The notes beneath the pieces were generated by a model, which saw only the letters and a list, made by a program, of their open reading frames with translations, made no database searches and was not told where the DNA came from. This document shows positions 1 to 9,178 of a stretch of 50,280 nucleotides of DNA, one piece after another (position 1 is the first letter of the stretch; every line of letters begins with the position of its first letter). The position numbers and the translations under genes were made by a program. The stretch spans positions 1-50,280 of the forward strand of contig JAUCBJ010005588.1 of NCBI GenBank assembly GCA_032718475.1, given 5' to 3'. Source of the DNA: Nemertoderma westbladi. Lineage: Eukaryota > Xenacoelomorpha > Nemertodermatida > Nemertodermatidae.

Positions 1-60
1 CAATAAAGACATATAAATTTCGGCAGGTTAAACTGCTGAAGGTCTATAAAAGCGCGTACA
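1..60 (+). repeat. 3' end of a BEL/Pao-family LTR (fragment at window edge)
   Basis: These 60 bases match the last bases of the 3' LTR of element 2 (50079-50138) almost base for base, ending in GCGCGTACA. The next base starts the interior of another LTR of the same family, about 65 bp inside its normal start. This fits a second family member, mostly left of the window, inserted into the 5' LTR of element 1. Confidence 0.8.
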
Positions 61-1108
61 ATACTCTTGAAAACAGTGTCGCTACCATGACGACGGCTAA
101 CGGCTGATATTGCCACGTTGCAGCTTTCTGTATCTGCCAATAGAATTTGAGTTAGCTTTGATTTTGACCTATCACAGAGCTACTGAACTGAATTTTCCTA
201 TCTCACTGCTCTTTCTCTGTGTTGAACGGGAGCTTCGTGGAATAAGGGTAGCTGGTATTCTTATAGTTATTCTTATCAGTGTTGTTAGTGATTCTAAGCC
301 AGGAAGAACGGCTTTAGAGTATTTTGTGCTTTTCTGCTTTAGCCTTACACTAGTAGGCTTAATTATAAGGACATATATCCTTTATCGACCTGCATAACAT
401 CCATAAATGCGGCATACCATACCAAATCATTTATACCTTAACTTTACTGATTTTGCTGTCGGTTATTCATTATATTTGTTGATGAATTATTATATTGGAA
501 TAACGAGAAATAACCCCGAAAACCCAATATTCTTGATATACCGAAGGTAAGAGAGAAGGGTTACATATAACGATTGTGACTTATGTTAAAGTGGTTTGAA
601 GTGAATCTAATGTTATTTGATAGACCCTACATGAGCCAGTCTGTGTTCCTTTTATATGTGACTAAAATCAGTGAAGATCGGCAGATTAGTGTGCAGTATT
701 GTGCAGCATTGTGTATGAGTGAAACTGATAAAGAAGCATTTCCTAAAGAATGCGACATATATGTGAATTATAACTAAGCCATATCGTTGTGAGTAGTTTA
801 AGTCATAACTCTGTTTATATAGATAGAGCGCCACGTCCTAAAGGAACTGTTAATATTCCCCGAAGGTGAATAATATTGTCAGAGATTATATAATACTGTC
901 AGTCGAATAATACATTAGGCTTACATAGCAATAAGATTAAGCTGTCGAAATCAATCTCCCGGGTATATCCAACGGGTGAATGATCGCGCACAGATTGGTT
1001 TCAACTAGTGTAGTGAATCAAATACTTGTTAGAGGCTAAAGCGATTTATTATCTAGAAGACATCCTAATTTGGCGGGTTAAACTGCCAAAGGTCTGAAAG
1101 CGCGAACA
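61..1108 (+). repeat. 5' LTR of element 1 (5'-truncated or interrupted)
   Basis: It aligns with the 3' LTR at 11452-12657 from about position 66 of that LTR onward and ends in GCGCGAACA. Shared blocks include the GCGCCACGTCCTAAAGGAAC segment near 829-848 and the terminal GGCGGGTTAAACTGCC hairpin near 1073-1088. An open frame at 583-777 lies inside the LTR. It is not maintained in the solo LTR or element 2 LTRs, so I do not call it a gene. Confidence 0.82.
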
Positions 1109-1124
1109 ATAAAGGATATAGCTT

Positions 1125-1147
1125 CTTTATTGCAGTAAGCAATAAAG
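1125..1147 (+). other. Perfect hairpin just after the 5' LTR
   Basis: CTTTATTGC (1125-1133) and GCAATAAAG (1139-1147) are perfect inverted repeats around a 5-base loop AGTAA, 16 bases after the LTR end. This is where packaging or dimerisation signals often sit in LTR elements. That role is inference, because element 2 has lost this segment and no comparison is possible. Confidence 0.6.
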
Positions 1148-1176
1148 TTGAAAGTACCGGTCAACCGGTAAACCTG

Positions 1177-1299
1177 AACCGGTACATCTGTAGGTCAGTA
1201 GGCCCAACTGCCAGAACCGGTACTGCCGTAGGTCCGTAGGTCCAACTGCCAGAACCGGTACTTCTGTAGGTCCGTAGGCCTAGCTGTCCTAACCGGTAC
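1177..1299 (+). repeat. 38-bp tandem repeat in leader
   Basis: The word AACCGGTAC recurs at 1177, 1215, 1253 and 1291, exactly 38 bp apart, with similar GTAGGTCCGTAGG-type sequence between. There are about three full units plus a partial one. Confidence 0.85.
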
Positions 1300-1574
1300 T
1301 TCCGTATAAGTACACTAGTATTATTCGATTTGATTGTTGTATACCGGTAGGCTGTTTAAGGGATTAGGGATTGATCACCCCTTATTCCTTTATATGGTTT
1401 ACTTATTTCTGTCAAGTTTTATTTGTTTGTAGGCCAGTATTGAACAGAAGGCGTGTAAACCTGATCAGATTGTACAGACAATTTGTAGGCTGAGCTGTTG
1501 TCTGATTGCTGTTAAGTCTGAACGGATTGCAGTGTGTGTAGATCACCTGTCCGATTAAGTACGGTTAGGAAGTA

Positions 1575-1604
1575 GGGGCAGCGAATGCTGTAAGGTAAAC
1601 CCCC
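1575..1604 (+). other. Leader hairpin, unit 1 (GGGG-CAGC-GAAT-GCTG...CCCC)
   Basis: CAGC (1579-1582) pairs with GCTG (1587-1590) around GAAT. An outer GGGG (1575-1578) can pair with CCCC (1601-1604). The same stems occur at 1863-1892, 39661-39690 and 39949-39978 while the loop varies. Confidence 0.6.
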
Positions 1605-1862
1605 AATTAAAGAATAAGTCGTACTACTGGGTTAGAACGCATACTCCCTAATCATTTCGGAGTCTGCATGTCCTGTAGTTTATTTAGGCTAGAGAGTAGT
1701 CTGCCATCGTTTAGTCTGTACTTTGTTTGTGTAAGTCTGTACGGGTAGCGTATAATTTTATTTAGATAATTTGTAGGCTGGATAGTTGTCTGGTTGTTAT
1801 TAGGTCTGAACGGATTGCAGTGTGTGTAGAGCCTCTGTCCGATAAAGAACGGTTAGGAAGTA

Positions 1863-1892
1863 GGGGCAGCCAATGCTGTAAGGTAAACCCCC
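1863..1892 (+). other. Leader hairpin, unit 2
   Basis: This is the second copy of the hairpin, with loop CAAT in place of GAAT and unchanged stems. Confidence 0.6.
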
Positions 1893-2984
1893 AACTAAAG
1901 AATAAGTCGTACTACTGGGTTAGAACGCATACTACCTAATCATTTCGGAGTCTGCATGTCCTGTAGTTTATTTAGGCTTGATAGTAGTCTGTCAGTGTTT
2001 GGTCTGCATTTTGTTTGAGTGGTTTGTACGCGTAGTGTAATATTTACTATTCAGAGTTTATGCGATTATTCGCAACATTCATTCCCCAAGTTTGTTCCTA
2101 CAATAATTGTGTTTGTTATACATACCGCTATAGTTAAATTAACCCCGGTACTACACGGGCTGCTTGGCGTAGGTAAAGACTGGTGATTTTGTGCACCGGT
2201 CACTCCAGCAGATGCCGTGGTTCTTTTAGCTGTTCAAGTATATTTAACTACTGATTATATGTTGTACAAGTACTCGTACCTAATTTAGGGTTTAGTGTAC
2301 AGTGCTTTCCGAAAGTAATTAGTGTAGGCATTATATTTGTGTTGTAAAGTGGTTGATAGGCACGTTCGATTAGCTCTATTAACTTCTAGGTAGGAACACT
2401 CCGTGATACATAACGTAGTACCTATATCGATACGGCTATAGGTCGTCAGGCGGTGGTATTTTCCTATCTGGACAACGCAGTGTATTTTACTACTACTTAT
2501 TATTTTCAAATACCGTAGTACCCTGTCCGTTGTAATAACCAGATTTCTAACCCTTTGTTGGGCTGGTTTGTAGACTTCTTGTAAAATTACCCTGAAAATT
2601 CGTATTTTGTGTTTTTTGTAAATTTTTGTGTTTATTTAGAGATTGTAATCTCACCCGAATTGTACGTAATTTGTAGTATTAAGTAACTTAGGTAAATTAG
2701 CATTATTTGTTTTAGTGTCCTATAAGTAACACTTCACTGAAAGCGCACCGCTTTGTGTAGTGATTACTCCCCAGAAATAATAACATTTATTTCAAACATT
2801 GACAAAACCCATTAAAACGGGTATATATATATATTATAAATCAAATCTAGCGATTTATAAATAGTAGGCCTACCATATAACAATTAGGTCTCAATATCAG
2901 TGGACTACTGCTTAAATAACGGTAATAAAGTAAGTTAAAGTAACCAAGTAACCCTAAAGTTCAGAAATTCAATTATTCTAAAAT

Positions 2985-3280
2985 AATTGATATACCGGTA
3001 TTTACGATAGGCCTATTATAATATTTATATTTGTGCTGAAAGCATACCGGTATTCTGAAATTAATTCAGTTAATAACTATACTTATATATATACTACAAA
3101 CTGTCAGCTGTACCGGTATTCCCGATAGGCCTATTATATATTTATATATATTTGTGCTAAAATTATACCGGTATTCGGTGATAAACCTAGTCTGTAATAA
3201 TAGTTATATATACTATAAGCATACCGGTATTCTAATATATTATATATCACGCTACACTGAGTAGCAGTACCGGTAATTAA
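2985..3280 (+). repeat. Alternating ACCGGTATT repeat upstream of ORF1
   Basis: TACCGGTATT or a close variant recurs about every 52-66 bp. One subunit type contains ATAGGCCTATTATA followed by TTTGTGCTAAAA-like sequence; the other contains TCTGTAATAATA-like sequence and TATATACTATAAG. The two types alternate. Element 2 carries the same array, with one more pair, at about 41080-41480. Function is unknown. Confidence 0.75.
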
Positions 3281-3363
3281 TTACTAGGCTAGCAGTTAAT
3301 ACTGAGTTACTAGACTTACTCAGACTGTAATACAGCAGTAGACATTCAACGGTATACATAGTC

Positions 3364-6300
3364 ATGTCTGATACTAAGCAGAACCTGTCAGACAGTTTAT
3401 TAGATGTAACTATCTGCGACTCAGATAGAGACGTACAACCGTCTGGTCGTAAGTTCAGTTCACCTCCCACTGTGAGGAAGGTCATCCCTCCAGTAGTAAT
3501 AACAGAACCTAGGCTGGTCCAACATCGTAGGTCTATCATAGGCACTCGAGCTCAGGTCAAGCGGGACCAAAAGGCAGCGGAACAGCAACAACCCGCTAGT
3601 CAAGAACTTATTCCTCAGCGGCCCAGCAGCTCCAGTAGTGAGGATACTGTAGAGCTGACACCCGAGCGCGGAGCAGAGATGACGGATGCGGTTTATACGG
3701 ATCCCCTTCTCATCCTTCCTGCAGCCGTGCTCGCTGGGTTATTGATCGCGGTGGAAGAACACCAGATCGATTGGGCGAGAAGTCAACGGTCAACTAGAGA
3801 TAGTTACGCGGGATACACGAGTGAAGAACTGAAGTCTATTGTCGAGTCGCAATGGAACTTCCCCGGACCCGGACTCCCGTTTGATTTATCAGAAGCTGCC
3901 TGGGAAGACATACACCGGATGGGAGTAGCCAAGGAAACCATCGATCCAGCTGTATGGAAGAGGTCCGCAGCCGGATACGCCCAGGGATTCTTCAGCTCTA
4001 TGGAGCGAGTAGAGAGACAACTGTTTCAACAACCTCAAGGACCTCAAGAGCAGGGATCGCTGCTTTATCAAGTTAGAGAAAGGGTTTTGCGGATTAGGCT
4101 AATCTTATCCGCCTTTGAGGAGGCTTCTAAAAGAAGACAAGACACGTCGTTGCAAGTCGCCGTAAAGACTTGGTTTCAAAGGGTGAATCTCCAGGTTCAA
4201 GGAACAGCTCAGTGGAAAGCTCAGCTGGAGGAGCGATCAACCCATGGAGAATCAACAGACGCCACTTTTTCCCAAGTGGAAAGTGAAGCGACGGCAGAGA
4301 AACCACATAAGAGAGATGCCATTGACATCTATCTGTCAGACTATCAGCGTTTTTTAGGTGATGACGAGTTGAGGAGAAGGTTAGATGGACTTAGCCCTAA
4401 TAGCGAAGGAACCAAGCTTGTGTTGGATGCCATCGATGTGGAAATGAGGGCTGCGAATCAGGCTAAATTTGATGAACAACTCCGCCTGACACGAGTCCAA
4501 GAAGAACAAGTAAAGAAAAAACGTATAGAAGACAGAAAGGCAGCGGCAGTAGCAGCAGCAGTGGCAGCTGCAGAAGCAGAAAGAAAAGCGGCAGCGGCAG
4601 AGGCAGCGGCAGAGGCAAAAGCGGCAGCGGCAGAGGCAGCGGCAGAGGCAAAGGCGGCGGAGGCAGTGGCAGAAGCAAAAGCGACAGTAGCAGCGGCAGT
4701 GGCAGCTGCAGAAGCAGAAAGAAAAGTGGCAGCAGCAGAGGCAGCGGCAGAGGCAAAAGCGGCGGAGGCAGTGGCAGAAGCCGAACGGAGAGCGACTGAA
4801 GAAACCACTCAATTAGAATTGGAAAACATTCAGGAGAATCAAGACTGCATAAATAAACAGTTAACAGCTAGTAATATGCAGATGATGAATCGATCTACTC
4901 CCAAACGACAGGGATATACATCATCTGAGGAAGGCGATACCACCGATACTGAAGGCAAAGGAAATAGATCTCGTCTAAGCAGACGTAAAAGAACATTCCA
5001 CTGTCAGAAATTGCCTGATTTGCCTCCAGCTGTTAGAAGGCAACTAAGTAACACCAACTTAGGTAGTACAGAGCCCACAGACCAAATAATTAAAATAGAA
5101 AGACTCCCTACTATAGTAGATGAGCCTGAAATAATTAGGCCTGTTCTTGAAATCACCCCTTCGGTGATAGACACACCTGTGCTCCCTGAAACTACCTCTA
5201 AATTCCCTCTGCATAGCACTAAGCTACCTGTGCCCCGCCGAACTGCCCAGGAGACAGTTCAGGTCCTGGACCCCGAGCGAAATATTCACAATTTGTCGCC
5301 CGTTGTCCCTCGTCCGCCCGCTACAACGTTGGCGACTCCCGCTTCGGCGGTCGAATGGGTGGACGAGAGACGGCGGGGGATGGATATCCTGCTCGGACAG
5401 ATGCAGGAGACTGTCCAGCAGTTCAAGGGCACAGTAAGGGAAAGTAGGCTAGAGTTGCAAGAAGTGCAGCAAAGTATCGCGCTAGAACGCGATAAATTAG
5501 TAAATACTCAAAAAGGTATACCACCACCCTCTGTAACAATGTGTCAACCTGTTAGGTCTGAAGTATCGCATGCGCAAGGTGTGGAGCCTACACGCATTTA
5601 TACTGCTAGCGAAGTAGAAACTCCTATAGTGAACCCTATTAAGGGTAATTATAGACCTGTTGATAATGATATTCCCTATAGAACTGATCATAATCCGAGA
5701 AATTTATATACCGATAACTCGATATTAAATAGCACGATGGCCCAAGAAAGTTTTACGCGTCAAATGGCTAGAACCGAAGCCCGGCAAGCGGTAAAGGTTG
5801 GAGAGATCGTCAAGTTCAATGGAGATGAGATGAAATGGTTACCTTTTAATGAATATTACAAAGATAACATACAGAACTCTGTACTATCTAATGGAGAAAA
5901 ACTTAGATACCTCATCGAGTGCTTGGAAGGATCTCCCAAGTTAATGGCGTTAAAGTTTATTGGACATCCAGATGGATTAAGACAAGTTTGGGATACACTA
6001 AACATCAGGTATGGTAATAGGAATAATATCGCTGGGTACTTGTATGCCAAGTTAGTAGCGCCCCGAAAGTTTATTAGTAGCGGAATTATCGAGTTTTCCG
6101 ATGAGATCCAGGAGATCTGCAGACAATTAGACTGGCTAGGTAAGTCTCATGAGTATCAGAACACTATGGTTATTAGAGCAGTGGCTTCTACTTTACCTAA
6201 AGGTGGAGTAGGTACACGCTGGGATAAGAAAGTGTTATATATGATGGAACAACAACGGCGAGACCCTACCATGGCTGATCTCATGTCATTCCTAGATGGA

Positions 6301-8385
6301 GAAGTGAAATTACAGCTCCTGAAACTGTCTAGGGAGAAAACAACGGAAAACAAGGTAAGTGAAAAACCCGTCTCTAGGAGAAAAATAACACCAGTATGTT
6401 ATACCGATGACGGCGAAAGCCAGACTTCTCAAGGAGAAGATAGCGGGAAGGACACGGATAGATCTTATTACGTGAATAAAATGCCTAAAGATCAGGTAAG
6501 TAAATTTAAGTCTCGAACAAATGACAGGAGGGAACAGGTAAGAAAAACTCCTCCCACGTCTCCCAAGAGAATTCAGGTGAGAAAACCCGAAGAAAGGGCA
6601 AGTGTACACAATGTGACTCAAAACAAGGTAAGTAACATCAAACCAAAATGTGCGCTGTGTGACGGGACCCACTATTTGAATAGGTGTGATGAATTTCTAA
6701 AGAAATCATTAACGGAGAGACGCGAAGTCATGTGGGATAAGCGGTTATGTTATAATTGCCTCAGACAAGGACACCAACGGCGAACCTGTTTCTCTGACAT
6801 AAGGTGTGCAAAGTGTGGTGCGAAACATCATATCTTGTTGCACGCTGAATTCGATCGAAATAGTCCGAATCAGGTAAGTGATTCCGAGCTACATGTCCAA
6901 TTCAGTGATGTGAACGACACTGATCAATCTGAGATGGAAGGATTCTATACAGACGAGTTCTCTGACGAAAACGAATCCTGTTACATGATAAATACCGCAG
7001 TGTATCGAGCACTTACATATGAAAAAGATACAGAGAACGACTTTACTCTAACTACTTCTGAACGACAACCAACTTGGAAAGAGACATCCTCCAATGTAGG
7101 GATCCGAGAGTTTCCTGTGGTACAGGTAAGGGTTCACGGACCTAAGAGGAGTTATGTAGTGAACGCCCTCCTGGACTCCGGCAGCACAGGAACATTTATC
7201 GATAAAGAGTTAGCCGAAGATATATTTGCTGGACAACCCAAGTTCCAAACTAAGCTCAACATGTCAGGCATTATGCAAGTTTGGAAATCTACAATAACAG
7301 CTGATTATTATGTAGGAGCATTGTCCACCCCCCAGGACGAACTAGGAGAAAACAGCATAAGGTCAGTGAAAATGGTGGCTATAAAGAACTTCGCTACTAC
7401 TCAAGCAGACCTTTATAATTGGGACGAGGATGAGAGCATCCAACATCTTAACATACCTCGATTCCAGACTGATTATCCTGGAGTGCAAATACTCATCGGC
7501 CAAAACGCGCATGATGCGCTGGAGACATTAGAGAAACGACCTGCTCAACCGCAGCCACTACAGACCTATGCGGTAAGAACTAGAGTAGGTTGGTACCTTA
7601 CTGGACCTTCCCGTAGAACGCTCAGGGAAAGACTGCTTCAAGATCGCGTCTGCCAGGTGAGTGAATGGGAAGATGATACTAGTGAGGGAGACGACCCAAC
7701 TGAGGGAACACCACACTCCTCAGATAATGACAATCTTAGCTCCAATGCAGATCAATGGAGATATTGCCCCAAGAAGTTTAATCCAACGGACATCGCTTCC
7801 AGAGGAGCAACTCCTCAAGAACTGACAGATACTATAGACCGGTTAGGTGAACCCGACTTCCTGAGTAAGGAGAATGAATGGCCTCCCCATCTTACTCCGA
7901 CTGAGATTAGACCAGCCAAGGGAGCGGAGAAAGTTAAACCTAAAACCCGGACGGGTGGATCGGAGTTATTTGAACCCGGGATAGATCTGTCGGTATTACA
8001 TATTGCCAGGGACGACGCCGTGGATCTGGACCTCCCCACCGCGAGTGGATCCTTCATGAAGATCAGAGAGAGCGATTGGAGCTCTGGAACATCAGACGTC
8101 TCGCAGGGACTCTCACCTCTCCTGCAGAGAGCGACGGACCACTATAGCTCCTGGAATCGGCTTTGTGACGCCGTCATATACTTTGAGCGATGTTTCTATC
8201 GTCACTATTCCAGGACGAAGAGGAAACCTGGAATTGTATTCAGGATGCAGCGACTCAATCACCCAGTCGGTCGTTTGTGTTTATCGGAAGGGAATGGAGG
8301 ACTCTCCGGAAACTGTGGAAGGCAAGATTCTCTTCCCACGACCACCTCCCTAATCCTTCAAACATCTAGGGACTCCATAACGTAA
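3364..8385 (+). CDS. ORF1 of element 1: Gag-protease polyprotein of a BEL/Pao-type element, lacking RT/RNase H/integrase core
   Basis: The frame is open for 1673 codons. It has a Ser/Pro-rich N terminus, a region at residues ~108-300 absent from element 2, and an Ala/Glu/Lys coiled coil (~390-480). A DUF1759-like Gag domain (~808-990) follows, with conserved words such as MKWLPFNEYYKD and LDWLGKSHEY. Next come zinc knuckles (CALC ~1096, CYNC ~1129, CAKC ~1149) and an aspartic protease with LLDSGSTGTFID (catalytic Asp ~1271). The protease is followed within ~200 residues by NPTDIASRG (~1472) and WPPHL, segments that in complete BEL/Pao Pol lie after RNase H. A SSWNRLCDAVIYF-like linker and a fragment resembling the extreme integrase C terminus follow. 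RT, RNase H and integrase catalytic parts are absent. The ATG at 3364 is supported because element 2 starts the same way (MSDT...LSDSLL). Confidence 0.88.
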   Translation: MSDTKQNLSDSLLDVTICDSDRDVQPSGRKFSSPPTVRKVIPPVVITEPRLVQHRRSIIGTRAQVKRDQKAAEQQQPASQELIPQRPSSSSSEDTVELTPERGAEMTDAVYTDPLLILPAAVLAGLLIAVEEHQIDWARSQRSTRDSYAGYTSEELKSIVESQWNFPGPGLPFDLSEAAWEDIHRMGVAKETIDPAVWKRSAAGYAQGFFSSMERVERQLFQQPQGPQEQGSLLYQVRERVLRIRLILSAFEEASKRRQDTSLQVAVKTWFQRVNLQVQGTAQWKAQLEERSTHGESTDATFSQVESEATAEKPHKRDAIDIYLSDYQRFLGDDELRRRLDGLSPNSEGTKLVLDAIDVEMRAANQAKFDEQLRLTRVQEEQVKKKRIEDRKAAAVAAAVAAAEAERKAAAAEAAAEAKAAAAEAAAEAKAAEAVAEAKATVAAAVAAAEAERKVAAAEAAAEAKAAEAVAEAERRATEETTQLELENIQENQDCINKQLTASNMQMMNRSTPKRQGYTSSEEGDTTDTEGKGNRSRLSRRKRTFHCQKLPDLPPAVRRQLSNTNLGSTEPTDQIIKIERLPTIVDEPEIIRPVLEITPSVIDTPVLPETTSKFPLHSTKLPVPRRTAQETVQVLDPERNIHNLSPVVPRPPATTLATPASAVEWVDERRRGMDILLGQMQETVQQFKGTVRESRLELQEVQQSIALERDKLVNTQKGIPPPSVTMCQPVRSEVSHAQGVEPTRIYTASEVETPIVNPIKGNYRPVDNDIPYRTDHNPRNLYTDNSILNSTMAQESFTRQMARTEARQAVKVGEIVKFNGDEMKWLPFNEYYKDNIQNSVLSNGEKLRYLIECLEGSPKLMALKFIGHPDGLRQVWDTLNIRYGNRNNIAGYLYAKLVAPRKFISSGIIEFSDEIQEICRQLDWLGKSHEYQNTMVIRAVASTLPKGGVGTRWDKKVLYMMEQQRRDPTMADLMSFLDGEVKLQLLKLSREKTTENKVSEKPVSRRKITPVCYTDDGESQTSQGEDSGKDTDRSYYVNKMPKDQVSKFKSRTNDRREQVRKTPPTSPKRIQVRKPEERASVHNVTQNKVSNIKPKCALCDGTHYLNRCDEFLKKSLTERREVMWDKRLCYNCLRQGHQRRTCFSDIRCAKCGAKHHILLHAEFDRNSPNQVSDSELHVQFSDVNDTDQSEMEGFYTDEFSDENESCYMINTAVYRALTYEKDTENDFTLTTSERQPTWKETSSNVGIREFPVVQVRVHGPKRSYVVNALLDSGSTGTFIDKELAEDIFAGQPKFQTKLNMSGIMQVWKSTITADYYVGALSTPQDELGENSIRSVKMVAIKNFATTQADLYNWDEDESIQHLNIPRFQTDYPGVQILIGQNAHDALETLEKRPAQPQPLQTYAVRTRVGWYLTGPSRRTLRERLLQDRVCQVSEWEDDTSEGDDPTEGTPHSSDNDNLSSNADQWRYCPKKFNPTDIASRGATPQELTDTIDRLGEPDFLSKENEWPPHLTPTEIRPAKGAEKVKPKTRTGGSELFEPGIDLSVLHIARDDAVDLDLPTASGSFMKIRESDWSSGTSDVSQGLSPLLQRATDHYSSWNRLCDAVIYFERCFYRHYSRTKRKPGIVFRMQRLNHPVGRLCLSEGNGGLSGNCGRQDSLPTTTSLILQTSRDSIT
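4549..4806 (+). repeat. Ala-rich coiled-coil codon repeat in ORF1
   Basis: GCA/GCG-rich repeats encode AEAERKAAAAEAAAEAK-type helices. They also create spurious long frames on the opposite strand. Element 2 has a different arrangement, four 33-bp units AEVERKAAAAK at about 42307-42430, so this segment expands and contracts. Confidence 0.8.
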
Positions 8386-8936
8386 CAACATATGGAGTGG
8401 GTGTGTGACTCTATTATTTTATATTATTTTATTATTTTTATATTTATGTATGTATTACTATGTAATTCTATTATAATCGTTTTCTTTAATTTTATTCAGT
8501 AGAATGTTATTTTAGCGATTATTTAGTAGATTAGTGCAATATATATTCGCGTTTATTACTTAATTACGTATATATTATATTTAATGCGACGGCAAGAAAT
8601 AATTCTTTTCCTTCTTCCTTACTGTCTGTATTACATTACAAATACGTAACTACAGTAAGATGAAATGTCTGTACTTATTAAAGTACAATAAAGCCACTAC
8701 TATATTCAAGTATTATTGGTAGGCAGAGTATTAGGAATGCAAAGTTCAGATCCTCGTGTCTCGGCTAAACCAAGCTCTGGGTAGACCTTGGAAACGACTT
8801 GCCTCTTCACACTGACATTGCTTCGTGCGATATTGCTCTCATACCGTATATTAAATAATACATATAGTAGCGTGATGTCCCTTTAACAGTAGCGTATAAC
8901 GCAAAATAAATCTGTTAAACCCTTTGACCATCTGTC

Positions 8937-8997
8937 ATTCTAGTCGATTAAGATATCGCGGCACCCACCGATATACTTGAAAGACAAATTCTAGAAT
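8937..8997 (+). other. Structured motif A, first unit
   Basis: AAGATATCG (8950-8958) pairs with CGATATACTT (8969-8978) with one bulged base, around a 10-base loop. Outer arms ATTCTAG (8937-8943) and CTAGAAT can also pair. GTCCCCAGACAAGTTCTGGAA follows downstream. Confidence 0.55.
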
Positions 8998-9114
8998 CAG
9001 TGGTTAACGTCCCCAGACAAGTTCTGGAATAAATTGGTGCCCATCTCAAATATTAATTATTTAATATTTGCAAATCTAATAAATCAAAATCTGTAAAATT
9101 CAGATCCTTCAACA

Positions 9115-9178
9115 ATTCTAGTCAATTAAGATATCGTAGCATTTACCGATATTCTTAAAAAGACAATTGTCATAGAAT
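9115..9178 (+). other. Structured motif A, second unit
   Basis: The second unit has AAGATATCG, then CGATATTCTT, then GTCCCCAGACATGTTCTAGAA. The stem is kept with a different bulged base and a different loop. Confidence 0.55.

Larger units (their letters stand above)
1481..2056 (+). repeat. 288-bp tandem duplication in leader (two units)
   Basis: Unit 1 is 1481-1768 and unit 2 is 1769-2056, both starting ATTTGTAGGCTG. The best-conserved part runs from the GGGGCAGC hairpin through the word AAGAATAAGTCGTACTACTG to CTGTAGTTTATTTAGGCT. Element 2 has the same duplication (about 39569-40140), so it predates the split of the two copies. Confidence 0.85.
1109..3363 (+). other. Long untranslated leader of element 1
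   Basis: This 2.25-kb stretch between the 5' LTR and ORF1 has no convincing gene. It holds a perfect hairpin at 1125-1147, a 38-bp tandem repeat (from 1177), a 288-bp tandem duplication (1481-2056) carrying a conserved hairpin in each unit, and an alternating ACCGGTATT repeat just before ORF1. Most of it from about 1395 onward has a close counterpart in element 2. No tRNA primer-binding site beginning TGG is seen directly after the LTR. Confidence 0.7.

Noticed and set aside
583-777. Small frame in the LTR (MLKWFEVNLMLFDRPYMSQ...), also at 12117
   Set aside because: It is shared only by the two LTRs of element 1; other family LTRs do not keep the frame open.
4381-4812. Minus-strand Cys/Phe-, Ala- or Leu/Pro-rich frames opposite the ORF1 coiled coil
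   Set aside because: These are by-products of GCA/GCG codon repeats on the coding strand. The same happens at 42188-42490.
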